A stretch of DNA of 64,000 nt from Branchipolynoe longqiensis. Taxonomy: Eukaryota; Annelida; Polychaeta; Phyllodocida; Polynoidae. Position 1 is the first letter of the stretch, and the number at the start of each line of letters is the position of its first letter. The notes below the pieces were generated by a model. That model saw nothing but the letters and a program-made list of their open reading frames with translations, did not search any database and had not been told where the DNA came from. The position numbers and the translations under genes were made by a program. Where the stretch lies: positions 46,383,015 through 46,447,014 of the forward strand of contig CM059189.1 in NCBI GenBank assembly GCA_030323885.1, written 5' to 3'. Below are positions 20,881 through 31,320 of this stretch, piece after piece.

Positions 20881-21290
20881 ATGCCTTGAGTTTGCCGATA
20901 CGCGCAGTGCAAAGCATCTATTTTATTCAAAATTAATAGAAATGCAGAACCCTAACCTTATAAATTTAATATAATCTATTCGTTGAATATGTGTTCTATA
21001 TCTGTTCCAAGCTTCTAGGTCGTGTGGTTTTAGAGATATTTCACTTTTTCTGTATGAAGATTGCTCACGGCCATTGACAATGCATTGAGTTTGCCGGTAC
21101 GCGCAGTGCAAAACGTTAGTTTTATTCCAAATTAATCGAAATGCAGAACCCTAACCTTATAAATGGTATATACTCTATTCATGGAATAAGTTTTCTGTAT
21201 GTGTTCCAATCGGGTTGCTTCTAGGTGGTGTGGTTTTAGAGATATTTCACTTCTTCTGTATGAAGATAATTCAAGATTGCTCACGGCTTT
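20881..21290. repeat. ~199-bp unit tandemly duplicated
   Basis: 'ttgagtttgccgatacgcgc' at about 20886 and 'ttgagtttgccggtacgcgc' at about 21085 start two copies that run in parallel through 'gaaccctaaccttataaat', 'ggttttagagatatttcact' and 'agattgctcacggc'. Confidence 0.9.
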
Positions 21291-21526
21291 ACTTTTCTTT
21301 GGTTTGAAGTATAGTAGTTTTGAAGTGCAAAGATGGAAATCCCTGCTCTTCCTTTTGCTTACACTAGTATCTTGCCAATTGTGCTATAATTAAGTAAGTA
21401 TACAACGATGACTGTCATTTCAATTAGTTTATGGTGGCAAATTATACCTAGCGAGGGTTGGATTAATCTAAAAATCACTTGGGCGGCGCTCTATTCTGAG
21501 TAATGTGTAGACAAACAGGCATTACA

Positions 21527-21729
21527 TATAATATATGCGTAGTAGACATCTAGACATGTCTGTAATATATGCTCATGAGATGCATAATGTTCCAGACAGT
21601 GAGTGAAACAAAGGAGTATGTAAATGAGATGACGTCATGGAAAGTTTGGCCGGCGGTTCAGTGAGCCCTGGACGGGAATAAACCATTCAGTATCCAGAAG
21701 TCCAAGTGTTCAGATGTTGTACTTTTACA
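21527..21729 (+). mobile_element. Solo LTR related to the Ty3-type element
   Basis: Parallels the minus strand of the 184-bp LTRs: 'atatatgcgta.tagac', 'atgagatgacgtca.ggaaag', 'gaataaaccattcagtatcc' and 'aagtgttcaga'. It ends TTTTACA, and its start is changed from TG to TA. A perfect 5-bp TTACA flanks it (21522-21526 and 21730-21734). It is older and longer (203 bp) than the intact pair. Confidence 0.92.
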
Positions 21730-21837
21730 TTACATGCCAGCCCTATCACAACCACTAGTACCTGGTAGCAGGGTCACGCATTCACGCTCAACCTCTCCAT
21801 GACAATGCGCCGGGTGGAGGTCTGTGATAATATAAGC

Positions 21838-22035
21838 TTTTGCTTGTTTGTTTGTTGTTTTACGTCCTAGCAACATCTAAGGTCATAAACGGACGGGTAC
21901 TCATGGCGACTTTATAGTACTGCCCCACTGGGAAACCAGGCTGTCAGCACCATGACCTGATATTGATATCCCACTCAGTCACATTATCCTGACACTGAGC
22001 CAACCAGTCCTTGCCCTATCCTAATAATGCCGATA
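21838..22035 (-). mobile_element. SINE-A long tail, minus strand, head missing
   Basis: Covers the long tail ('gttttacgtcctagcaacat', 'ttatagtactgccccactgg', 'attatcctgacactgagcc') up to 'cctaataatgccga'. There is no tRNA head. Confidence 0.82.
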
Positions 22036-22104
22036 ATATAAGCTGGGAATGTAAGAGGAAATAAGTTCAGTTGTATAGATAGGAACGCCACACATATATG
22101 TGGG

Positions 22105-22436
22105 CGTTCCCTTAATACAAATGAAAGTAATACAAGTAATACAAGTAATAAGATAATACAACAATAAATACTGAAATAGTAGTATTGTGAAGTAAAACAA
22201 TATTAAAATAATAACATAAAGAATGGTAAAATAATAATATAATTAAATGATTAAATGGTTAAATAATTAAATAAAAAATCATTAAATAGATCAATAATTA
22301 CCTAATCAAGTAATGAAATAATAAAGCAATACAATAATGCAAAAGCAATAAATAATGAAATCATGAAAGCATGAAATAATTAAACAATGGAACAATAGAA
22401 AAGCACAGCAACAGTACGACGGGAATACAACATAAT
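22105..22436. repeat. A/T-rich short-period repeat left of the DIRS-like fragment
   Basis: Irregular repeats of 'aatacaa', 'aataatg' and 'aaataat' words. It grades into the 67-bp direct repeat at 22437. Confidence 0.7.
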
Positions 22437-22503
22437 GCAACGATGCAACAATACAGCAGAATAACAATACAACGATACAACACTACAACACAATACAACA
22501 TAA
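22437..22503. repeat. Direct repeat, left copy (67 bp) at the DIRS-like fragment
   Basis: About 90 percent identical to 24909-24975. It carries 'gatgcaacaatacagcag' and 'gatacaacactacaac' and borders the reverse transcriptase break. Confidence 0.85.
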
Positions 22504-24482
22504 TTCGTCCACAGCTGACGGTATGCACGCGCCAGATCTGCTGACCAAAGCCAAGAATTTGGACCTAACAAAGTCAGTCTGTCTGTTAAGGTAGCTATTG
22601 AAGGAAGTGAAAAAGTGAAAGGCCGTCCTTGATAGAATCCTCTGAAAATACCAGCATTCACGCTCTTACCTTGTGGAAAGCTTAAATCTAAGATCACTCT
22701 CCTAGCAGAGGAGTTCTTTTTCGGCCTAGTCATTAGTGGGCTAACCTGGCACCAAGGGACAAAAGGAAGAAATGGAAAAGGACCAAGAAGCGCTCCACAA
22801 TCTATCTCCTTTTTAGGATAAGCACATATATGAGGGTCTGAACTGGCTGACGGCGTATGATTAACCAAAGTAGGAGAAGGGATACTCGCGGATGTATAAT
22901 CTAAAGGCCAACCAAACTCCAAGTGATCAATTAACAAAGTATCCGGGTAGTCTAAAAGAAGAGCTTTCCACGCTGGGATCCTTAAGTCTGATGGGATCCT
23001 TAAGTCTAAATAATTAGGGAGCGCCGTCGCTCGAACTATCGAATAAATTTCAAAATAGGAATTAGAAGACAGTGCTTCATAATCTGCTACAACCGGCCAG
23101 AACCTATTCAACGTTACACTAAACTCCAAAGGCGAAGGGGGAGGTACAAAGTCAGTCCGAATTTTAGTCGAATCATTACTAACAGGCGTCTGGTCTACAT
23201 CAAACCAATCAAACATCACTTCAGGAATAGAAACATCTATATCAGTAGACAAGAAAGAGGAAGGGCAAACAGCTGACTTTGAATCAATCGGGAGTAGGTC
23301 AGGCGGCAAAGGGACGTGACTACCTAACAGTGTAGGGGTGAGGTGGGGGAAGGGGGAAGAGGAATGAGCCAAAGTCAATGGCAGGCAGTCACCAGTGGTG
23401 GGCTGGCAAGGGTCTTGCGTCACAGGTGCTTGAAGGAGGGAACGCCCCTTTTTGGGTTGACTGACCGGTGGCCAGTCTGAGTCTAGTAACAACAAGGCCG
23501 GGGCAATAGCAGGAACTAGGGCAGAAGGCTTGACTAGAGGAATGTCAACAACAGACATGTCACTTACTGGCTGCTGTGCAGAGGCGTAATCACCTTCCGA
23601 CTTCTTGTCCGTGAACCTCCTTTTCTTTAGACAGTCTTGCTCTTTGTGCACCAAAACACGTTTCAGCCGATATGCACAATAAGCACAAATATGCTGGTAG
23701 CGAGAACTACCAGTACCATGGGACTCAGAAAAGCCACATTCCTTACCCCAATTCCAGTTCCAACACGCTTTACCATCTGTCTCTTTATTATAATCATCAC
23801 GACCATTTATTGGGGTAGAGGTTGGCTGAGGGGGCGTGGCCACCGCCGCTGGTGCTGGGCGACTCTCATAGGGCACATAGGCTGATCTAGACTGAGCTAT
23901 TTTCATAGCGTCGTTACACATATCCCTCTGAAGATCTTTAATGCATACTTCATCTAACAAGCCTAATCTCAGGCGGCCATTATCTGCTAGTTGAAAGACC
24001 CTTTCGGACCAACAGCGACAGGTCGGCCAATCCCATGTCACCGCCATCCTTGCCAACTCTTCCTCATGCCTCAACAAACCGGGCCACCAATGTTCCAGAA
24101 AGTTAGGCTCAACTGCCAACTGACGGAGCGCTAGAAAGTACTCCGCCCATGTCGCCTGACCTGACGATAACTGCATAAAATTGTCCCCTCTGGTAATAAA
24201 CAGGTGAGGAAGGAGTTTCATACCTTTTGGTTTGGCTAGCGCTGGTGTTTCAAGCACCAAGTCTAACACAGGTTCAGCAAGACGAACTGGCCGAGGAGGC
24301 GGCGGCGGTGAGCGCGGCGGTCTAGGGGGCGTGTCCAGGGGGCGTTCTTGCCGCCGGTACCTCGGTCTGGGAGCCCTCGGTGGTAGAATCTCCGGCGAGA
24401 CTGACAGCGGTGATAATGGTGGTCTAGCTCTGCGCCTACGTATCACAGGTGAAGGAGACCTATGACGCGAAAGGGAAGACAA
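22504..24482 (-). pseudogene. DIRS-like retroelement: Gag tail and start of reverse transcriptase
   Basis: A long minus-strand frame. The Pro/Arg-rich start is followed by a conserved gag-type region (TWAEYFLALRQLA … EHWWPGLLRHEEELA) and a cysteine motif CWNWNWGKECGFSE … HICAYC. After a Ser/Pro-rich linker comes the segment PNYLDLRIP … LEFGWPLDY … KEIDCGALLGPF and the reverse transcriptase entry PLMTRPKKNSSARRVILDLSFPQGKSVN, ending at the motif-A region WSADLARAYRQLW. The catalytic core after this, RNase H and the tyrosine recombinase are missing: sequence jumps into the 67-bp direct repeat. An in-frame duplication (LRIPSD/LRIP) lies near 22980-23005. Assignment rests on recalled resemblance to animal DIRS-group polymerases. 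Confidence 0.82.
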
Positions 24483-24547
24483 ATTAGAGATAGGACTTGG
24501 AAGTGGCGAACGAGGACGACTGGAACCAGGTGAGGACGAACGTGCTT

Positions 24548-24772
24548 CTAACGCCCTAACCCGTCATTTCTTCGAACTTCTCTCCTTAGTCTGTAGAGTT
24601 CTTCTCTTTCCGACTCAACATGAACTGGTGACGACGCATGAGCTCTAGCCGAGCCCGAGGAGGAGGAATTCGGTGAGTCATTTAAAACTATACATGAGGA
24701 AGCCTTCCTAGCCGATTGAGAACGTCCCTGAGAAAGGGGCGGCCTTCCCCGTCTCTTCCTAGTTGGTGGCAT
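24548..24772 (-). pseudogene. N-terminus of the DIRS-like Gag, frameshifted from the rest
   Basis: Starting at the Met at 24772, the peptide opens MPPTRKRRGRPPLSQGRS, a basic AT-hook-like stretch, then a Ser-rich part and ESEREELYRLRREVRR, a probable coiled coil. It stops at 24548, and the remainder of Gag continues in another frame from about 24540, so a small indel separates them. The longer frame upstream to 24991 only translates the flanking repeat. Confidence 0.75.
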
Positions 24773-24908
24773 AGCTGAGAAGCGAAGTGAACAGTAAGAG
24801 GCAGCCAGGTAGACTGACTTGAAACTGTGAAAGGAGGCGTGAGGTAAACAAAGGAAGAATTGCCTCGTTCGCAAATTATACATGTTAGCCTCGGCCAACA
24901 TGCTTAAT

Positions 24909-24975
24909 GCAATGATGCAACAACACAGCAGAATACCAATACAAAGATACAACACTACAAAACAATACAACATAA
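24909..24975. repeat. Direct repeat, right copy (67 bp) at the DIRS-like fragment
   Basis: Pairs with 22437-22503 in the same orientation. It is continuous with further 'caacaatgcaac' words to about 25040. Confidence 0.85.
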
Positions 24976-25040
24976 TGCAAGAATACAACAATGCAACGAA
25001 ATAATGAAATAATAAAATAGGTAAATAGCAAAATAACTAA

Positions 25041-25454
25041 ATAACCAAATATATGAACCTTATGAACTAAAGGTTCTGATAAGATCACGTATGTTACGAG
25101 GTCACATTAGTTATCAAGCAGGATATCAGGAAAGCAGGTTTCCAAGTTATAGCTTCTAATAATTATGATCACATATTTTACTATGTTACATTGGTTATTC
25201 ATGTGAACATCACATCAGGAAAGTGTGTTTTTTTTTTTTCCAAAATGCCCATCCATCATGGTTCAGGACACATTGTCGCGTGGTGTCTGGAGGCCACTGT
25301 CCGAGGTGCATGCAAGGAATTGCCGTGAGCTACCTGTTACTGGCTAAAGTAGCGGTGAAAGTGCAGTCGTGCCGTCTGACAGTGCCCCCTGTCGGCACCT
25401 TTGATGTCAGGCTAACATGCCGAACACGTACACTCCCCAGTGAGACCGAGACAT
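25041..25454. other. No gene seen
   Basis: Mixed sequence with a T run at 25227-25240. The short open frame here has no recognisable domain. Confidence 0.4.
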
Positions 25455-25975
25455 TATTCTATCATAGCTGTCTGGCTGACTGTCTGGCTGCCTCTCTGTG
25501 TCCGTGCCTGCCTATCTAGCTGCTGCCTGTCTGGCTGCCTGTCTGCTGCCTGTCTGTTTCGGTATCTGCCTGTCTAGCTGCTGCCTGTCTGGCTGCCTGT
25601 CTGGCTGCCTGTCTGCTGCCTGTCTGTCTGGCTGCATGTCTGTGTCGGTACCTGGCTGCATGTCTGTGTCGGTACCTGCCTGTCAGGCTGCTGTCTGGCT
25701 GACTGTCGGGCTGCCTGTCTGGCTGCCTGTCTAGCTGCCTGTCTAGCTGCCTCTTTGACTGCCTGTCTGGCTGACTGTATGGCTGCATGTCTGGCTGGCT
25801 GCCAGGCTGCCTGTCTGGCTGACTGTCTGGTTGCCTGTCTGGCTGGCTGCCAGGCTGCCTGTCTGGCTGCTGGTTGGCTGCCTGTCTGGCTGCCCGTCTG
25901 TGTTGGTGCCTGCCTGTCTAGGTGCTGCCTGTCTGTCTGCATCTCTGTCTGGCAGTCTGTATATCTCCACCGCAG
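25455..25975. repeat. 12-bp minisatellite (CTGTCTGGCTGC)n
   Basis: About forty imperfect units of CTGTCTGGCTGC with variants (ctgcctgtctag, gtgtcggtacctg). Because the period is a multiple of three, all frames stay open and translate to Leu/Ala/Cys or Gln/Thr/Ser repeats; these are not genes. Confidence 0.95.
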
Positions 25976-26059
25976 GGGTACCTGGATATTATCCCACGTC
26001 ACTATCTCCAATATGTCACTCTCCGAGATATCTAGGATGGGTGTCCAACCACAGGACCA

Positions 26060-26215
26060 ATATTGTGCAGGTATTGAAAATGAGTAAATATTGTTCCTCG
26101 AGGAGGATTTCAAACCGACACTTATTGCCATTCCGGGGCTAGCGTGTTAACCACTACACTACCTAGGCTCTCCGATGCAATCACTCCTATCCACGCTTAC
26201 CTGTCCATTTGGTTC
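26060..26215 (-). mobile_element. SINE-C head region, minus strand
   Basis: On the plus strand it shows a B-box complement near 26110 ('ggatttcaaacc') and 'gtgttaaccactacactacc' for the A-box part, then 'gcaatcactcctatccacgc', shared with 37150-37210. Confidence 0.7.
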
Positions 26216-26597
26216 CTGGCCTGATAGGTCAGCGCGCGCACAAAGGTTATTCTCCGGCAGTTAGTTTTCAGGATGTGCTTAGATTTCTAATTATTTAGGC
26301 GATACATTAGTGCTCAATAGAGCCATGACAATATCTGAGTTTCTCCACCATTATGTAGGCAGTATTTAACCATCAAGTGCAATACATTGCCAGCTGCTAT
26401 GACCAGATATTATTACCCTCGGTGATTGAGCGCCTCATGGTGATGTATGCTCATTCACTTCCGGTTGTCATTTGCGTCCTGTTGTTATTTACGTCCGGGT
26501 GGCATTTACTCCCGATGTTCTTCCAGTTAAGAAAAACTGACAGTGAATATGCAGCGAAATGCTCAGCATGACTTTCAACTTCATTTGAACTCTTCTT

Positions 26598-26952
26598 TTA
26601 AAATTGCATAGTCCGATGATTTTTAGGTTCTGCTATTTTACTGAGGTAAATATATTGAATTGATCGTGATAATCCACTTTACTTTCGTTTGGAGTAACTT
26701 TTATTTTAAATGGCTAGTCTTTGAGATATTTAAAGTGCAGACATGGACAATTAATGTTGGCAAGCATGCCAACAGTCTGACACTGTAGGATCCTGCAGTG
26801 AGATGTTCTATTAAGTTATCTCAGTATTCCCTTCTATGCTGCAACAAATGCTTAATAAGTGCATACATATCTAATTTAGATATGTAGAATCAAATCTAGG
26901 TAATTGTTTTGGTTTTGAAAGTGTGACGCTTCATCGGACTATGCAGCTTTAA
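26598..26952. mobile_element. TTAA-type MITE, complete copy (355 bp)
   Basis: TTAA at both ends and inverted terminal AATTGCATAGTCCGATGA / TCATCGGACTATGCAGCTT. This is the cleanest copy of the family also seen at 9430, 11059, 35659 and 50540. Confidence 0.87.
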
Positions 26953-27273
26953 GCCCAGCCTACAAATGACAAGCATGTAGCTTTTCACTCGCCATGAGTA
27001 CAAGTTTATTATTAACATAATGGGTGATCTAAATAGTATTATTTAATTAGTAAATAAAAAAATAAAAAAATTAAAGCATATCATTATTTGTTAATATATA
27101 TATAATTACCTAAGTAGTAAAGAACAATTCCAGTCGTGGAGATAGTTCCGGACAGGTGTCAGCAGCAAAACAGAATGACACTGGAAGAACACCGGAAATA
27201 AATGCCACCCGGACGTAAATAACAACCGGAAGCAAATGACAACCAGAAGTAAATGAGCATACATCACCTTGAG

Positions 27274-27691
27274 TAGATAAAAGATTCACCCGGTACTTGT
27301 AGTACACGGGTGAAAGACAATGTACTGTAAATACGGGCGAAAATAGCTTTAGTATGGAACTGGAAGAACAATGCCTGTCTCCAGTGTAAAATGATTACTT
27401 ATATCGGCACAGAGTTGGTGAAATGGGAGAAAATGCAAAAAGACAAGATGGCGGCCATAGAACGCCGTCGATTTCACTTTTAAATCTTATTAAACCAGAT
27501 GTTTTATTATATTTTTCAACTCAAAGGTAGCGGGGAAATATGAAGACATATACAAAGAATAAATGTTGCTTCTTAGATTGTGAAATTAGGATCTCATAAA
27601 GACCCATTTCATTAGACCGATTTTTCGACCGTTTTTATATAAGGCTGGTCTTCATCCGTGTCCTGCGAGTACCGGGTGAATCCTTTATCTA
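27274..27691. mobile_element. 418-bp MITE with a 9-bp target duplication (copy 1)
   Basis: The TAGATAAAAGATTCACCCGG end and its inverse CCGGGTGAATCCTTTATCTA are flanked by a perfect CACCTTGAG (27265-27273 and 27692-27700). The interior includes 'caagatggcggccat' and 'tgttgcttcttagattgtg'. A 9-bp duplication is typical of Mutator-like transposases. No protein is encoded. Confidence 0.92.
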
Positions 27692-27869
27692 CACCTTGAG
27701 GTGCTCCATCACCGAGGGTAACATCTGGTTGTAGCAGCTGGTAATATATTGCATTTGATGGTTAAGTGTCAGGTGTCTCAGCTAATTGGATACACCTGCA
27801 TGACTAGATATAAATACAAGACATTATGAGTGATAATGGTGATTAGCACTCTCCATATATACGCTGGAC

Positions 27870-28035
27870 GGGAGGACTGAATTGATAAGTGACCCAACTG
27901 GCTTTCTGTGTGTCTGGTTGTGTGTTTTAAAACTCGACTAAATCAAACAAATGACTTACAGTCTTTATACTTATCACTTCAAAGCCTGGACCTTTTAAAT
28001 CACTTGGTAATAGCCAAGCCATCCATTAGAGATTG
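27870..28035 (+). mobile_element. SINE-A remnant
   Basis: Contains 'aatcaaacaaatgacttaca', 'acttatcacttcaaagcctgg' and 'ttgttggttggggctttccg' near the end, diverged from the family body. Weak. Confidence 0.5.
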
Positions 28036-28094
28036 TCCACTACAGCCCTCAAATTACATCAGTTTGTTGGTTGGGGCTTTCCGTCCTCACAACG

Positions 28095-28500
28095 TCTCAT
28101 CATCATCATCATGCTGTCAGTCACAATGCGACAAAGACCACCTTCATTACTTAACTGCCGCTTTGTGCGGTTGTACATTTCATAAAAGCTGCTTGCAAAG
28201 TGTTGAAGTGCTGCTGGCTTCTGCAAGTTACCAGCGGCACTCTCTCAGGGAGCAAATAGAGGTCTCACACCGGGAAGAACATGTCAAGACAGGCGCAAAC
28301 TTTTTGTCCCTGCAGTGGCTGGTCGGGAGATGTTGGGAGTTCCATTCATCACTGCCCTTAATGCTGCCACAGTAACATGGTTTTCTGTTAGGGTTTGCTC
28401 CCTTAGCCTTTGATTCTATCAAGAACCAGAACTTGTACCACAAGGCAGTGGTATACAACTTTGCAAGGCAGGGGCGTCAAACTTCCTGAGGTATTTTAGC
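28095..28500 (-). mobile_element. SINE-like retroposon (SINE-D) sharing a LINE 3' tail, copy 1
   Basis: Read on the minus strand it ends 'ttaagtaatgaaggtggtc ... gactgacagcatgatgatg', the same 3' end as the LINE remnants at 30260-30600 and 47945-48165, while its body ('gcagcactttccaacactt'-like, 'ccagccactgcagggac') is unrelated to LINE coding sequence. Copy 2 is at 30920-31320. Confidence 0.8.
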
Positions 28501-29079
28501 ACCTAAGGTATCCGAGGTACTGCATTACCCGCATACCACTTCTAAGCTCACATAATTACGGACGTTACACTCGGAAATTCTGCCTATTGAAAACTGATTA
28601 ACGGCTTGCATTATCAATATAATGGGCAGCTAGAATACAAGACTGGCATTTGGCTATACTGAAGGGAACGGGAAGTAGCTAAGGCAGTAGAGTGTCCACC
28701 TGTGAAGCTGTCGATCATTTGGGCTATTTTCCATTCCAAGCAGTGGTTCACAACTGCTTCATGAAAGGGTGCAGTATGTGCTTTCCTGTCTGTGGGAAAG
28801 TGTATATAAAATACCCCTTGCTGCTTACCGGAAAGAGTAGCCTATGTGGTGGCAATAGGTTTCCTCCAAAGAAATATGCCAGAATTACCATTTGTTTGAT
28901 GTCCAATAACCAGTGATACAATAACAAACATGGGAACACATGCAATTATATTGTACATGAGACAGGTAAGTATGAATACACATCAATATGAAATTGCTAT
29001 GAACAAACACACATCATCATCAGCATCATCATCATCATCACCATCATCACACATCTTTCACATTCATATGTACATTTAT
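28501..29079. other. No gene seen; (CAT)n microsatellite near 29010-29060
   Basis: Mixed sequence. An 'atcatc/catcac' run lies at 29012-29051. Two short open frames have no recognisable domain. Confidence 0.5.
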
Positions 29080-29815
29080 ACATATAATATAGCATCTGTT
29101 TAACCAAGAGAACAGCCAGCGCACCAAGTGGTGGGTTTGATCATTTTGATTACACAGTACAGGCTGAGTGAGCCGTCTTAGTATTATAGGGCCTTTGTAT
29201 AAACATAGACACCAATAAAGTCTGTACTAGACTAATAAATGACTGAAACATACAATCCTCCAAGCATTGTTAATCCCATCATTACTAACAACCTATTTAC
29301 CCAAACTACTTCATGTAGTAACAAAAAACACACCCGAGGTATTAACCTTTTAAGCCTAACCCTACAAGCTAACCGCAGTCTATCTAACAGAATAAACAAA
29401 CCATACTTCTAACACTCCATCTCAAAATGTTAACTCAAACAACATGATCATTTTGGAATTCACAACATAGTAGGCATGCAAACCTATGAAGGGAAACTAT
29501 GCACCTAACGACTCCGTAATGTAAAGGTCTAATCAATACACATGTATGTATCTAAGTGTGTATGAATACAACATATAACTACTGTTTTTATATGTGAATT
29601 GTCAAACTATACCATATGTAAGTCTTTGAATGGTTAATATTGTTATTTCAGCTGATTTGAGCTAGCTGCTGATGACAATATCAGACTAGATATACATATA
29701 TTTTAAATAACTGTATTGTCACATGGCTGGAAGACCAGTACCACGGCGCTGACTAAAGACTTTATTCGATGAATGAACTATATTTACAACAACAAAAACA
29801 AAAAAAACAATGTGC
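29080..29815 (+). mobile_element. Retroposon 3' region ending in the 'ggaagaccagt' tail
   Basis: The last 115 bases ('taactgtattgtcacatggc', 'ggaagaccagtaccacggcg', 'aatgaactatatttac') match the other LINE-tail copies and end in an A-rich run. The upstream 600 bases are probably its 3' untranslated region, but have no second copy here except a loose parallel at 55830-56280. Confidence 0.6.
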
Positions 29816-30194
29816 TCTAGAGGCATTGTTAATTAAAACAAGCTTTAATTTTACTTTTTAGCTATACTGAATAAATTGGGAACTCGTAGCTATGAAAATA
29901 TCGACAAGTTCACGTAAACTTAAATGACAATCAGTGGTGGTTCACCCACTTCCTGGTTCAGAGGAATTCAATCTAAAAGTTCAGTATCGATTTTTGATGA
30001 CCTCTTGTAATCAATGTCAATCCACTGCATATGCTCGACCCAGGGAAATGGTTGAAACTAATTAAACAGACCAGACTAATTAGAATCGTGTTGGTGATCT
30101 GAAACATTCCTCCCCATGTTATTGATAATAGAAATGCACTTGTTGATGACTTGTTATAATTCACTCGTCAACATATAATAATAATAACAGGTGA
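29816..30194. other. No gene seen
   Basis: AT-rich, no element recognised. Confidence 0.4.
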
Positions 30195-30600
30195 AAAAGC
30201 TGCATGCCTTCATGATGCGACATCTGCATTCAATCATGAGGCTAACCTGGTAGGACAAAGTGACAAATAAGGAAATACTCGAACGGATGGTGCTGCCCTC
30301 TATGGAAGATCTTCTGATCAAAATGAATCTCCAGTGGACTGGACACCTCATGAGGATGTCATCAGACAGGCTACCAAAGCAGATCCTCTATTCTCAACTG
30401 TCTTCTGGTTACAGAAAGAGAGGGCGCCCTCGTCTCTGGTTCAAGGATACCATCAAGAGAAACCTGAAGCTGAGAGACATTAAAACCGAATCATGGACAT
30501 CACTCTCACAGCAGAGAGCTAAATGGAGAGTGGCAGTCAAGTAATGAAAGCAGACTTTGTCGCATCGCGACTGACACCAGCATGAGAGAGAATAATAATA
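30195..30600 (+). pseudogene. Non-LTR retrotransposon: C-terminal end of ORF2 and 3' tail
   Basis: The peptide DKVTNKEILERMVLPSMEDL, then LQWTGHLMRMSSDRLPKQILY, KRGRPRLWFKDTIKRNLKL and WTSLSQQRAKWR, is the conserved C-terminal region after the reverse transcriptase in several invertebrate LINE groups. An in-frame TAG precedes it at about 30251. The 3' end 'atgaaagcagactttgtcgc ... gagagaataataataata' follows the stop. Everything upstream is lost (5' truncation). The clade is not assigned. Confidence 0.85.
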
Positions 30601-30659
30601 ATACAATATTTATTTCTACATAATCAATAAAAGTTTAAGGCATATCAACATTACGCTCA

Positions 30660-30915
30660 ATACTGTAAATTACATCTTAATATTTATGTACTAGACTGCG
30701 ATCGCTATAGGAGCACCGGGGGGTAGATTCTAAATGGATTTTATTCAATTCCTATGTTGAATTTGATATAGAACTTGTTATAATGCGATCAGTAACATAT
30801 GAACCAGATGACTAGATTCTAATTTGATTTCATATAATTTTCATGTTGAATTTAACTTGCAAGTTAATGGAATGTAAGTCCCATGCTGAATTTGATTTCA
30901 AGATTCGCTATAATA
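30660..30915. repeat. Imperfect internal repeats, left of SINE-D copy 2
   Basis: Words 'atgcgatcagtaacatatg', 'gaaccagatgactagattc' and 'gttgaatttgat' recur here and, after the SINE-D insertion, at 31320-31460, suggesting that one ~110-bp repeat family was interrupted. Confidence 0.55.
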
Positions 30916-30919
30916 ATAC

Positions 30920-31320
30920 AATCATCATCATCATCATGCTGTCGGTCGCGATGCGACAAAGACTGCTTTCATTACTTGACTGCCGCTCTCCCAAACATTT
31001 CATGAAAGCTGCCTGCAAAAGTGTTGAAGTGTTGCTGGCTTTTGCAAGTTACCAGCGGTACTCTCTCGGGGAGAAAATAGAGGTTTCACACCAGCAAGAA
31101 CATGTCCAGACAGGCGCAAAGCTATTTGTCCCTGCAGTGGCTGGTCAGGAGATGTTGGGAGTTCCATACATCAACTGCCCTTGATGCTGCCACAGTGACA
31201 TGTTTTTTGTTCAGGGTTTGCTCCCTTAGGCTTCAGTTCTGTCAAGAACCTGTACCACAAGGCAGTGGTTTACAACTCTGCAGGGCAGGGGCGTCAAACT
31301 CCCTGAGGTATTGCAATACC
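30920..31320 (-). mobile_element. SINE-like retroposon (SINE-D), copy 2
   Basis: Parallel to 28095-28500: '(atc)n atgctgtcggtcgcgatgcg', 'tcattacttgactgccgctc', 'ttgcaagttaccagcgg' and 'gtccctgcagtggctggtc'. It ends near 'aaactccctgaggtat'. Confidence 0.82.

Larger units (their letters stand above)
26370..27761. mobile_element. TTAA-flanked foldback element with two nested MITEs
   Basis: The left arm from 26370 (CCATCAAGTGCAATACATT, then CCCTCGGTGAT and CCGGTTGTCATTTGCGTCC) pairs with the right arm, which is split: 27178-27273 and 27692-27761. TTAA lies at 26366-26369 and 27762-27765. The loop holds another TTAA MITE (26598-26952). The right arm is interrupted by the 9-bp-duplication MITE (27274-27691). 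No coding region. Confidence 0.85.

Noticed and set aside
25498..26131. Gln/Thr/Ser-rich and Cys/Leu-rich frames resembling glutamine-rich proteins
   Set aside because: They arise from a 12-bp minisatellite and are open in several frames on both strands.
30260..30544. Host gene encoding a short basic protein
   Set aside because: The sequence is the C-terminal end of a LINE polymerase, repeated at 35245 and 47945.
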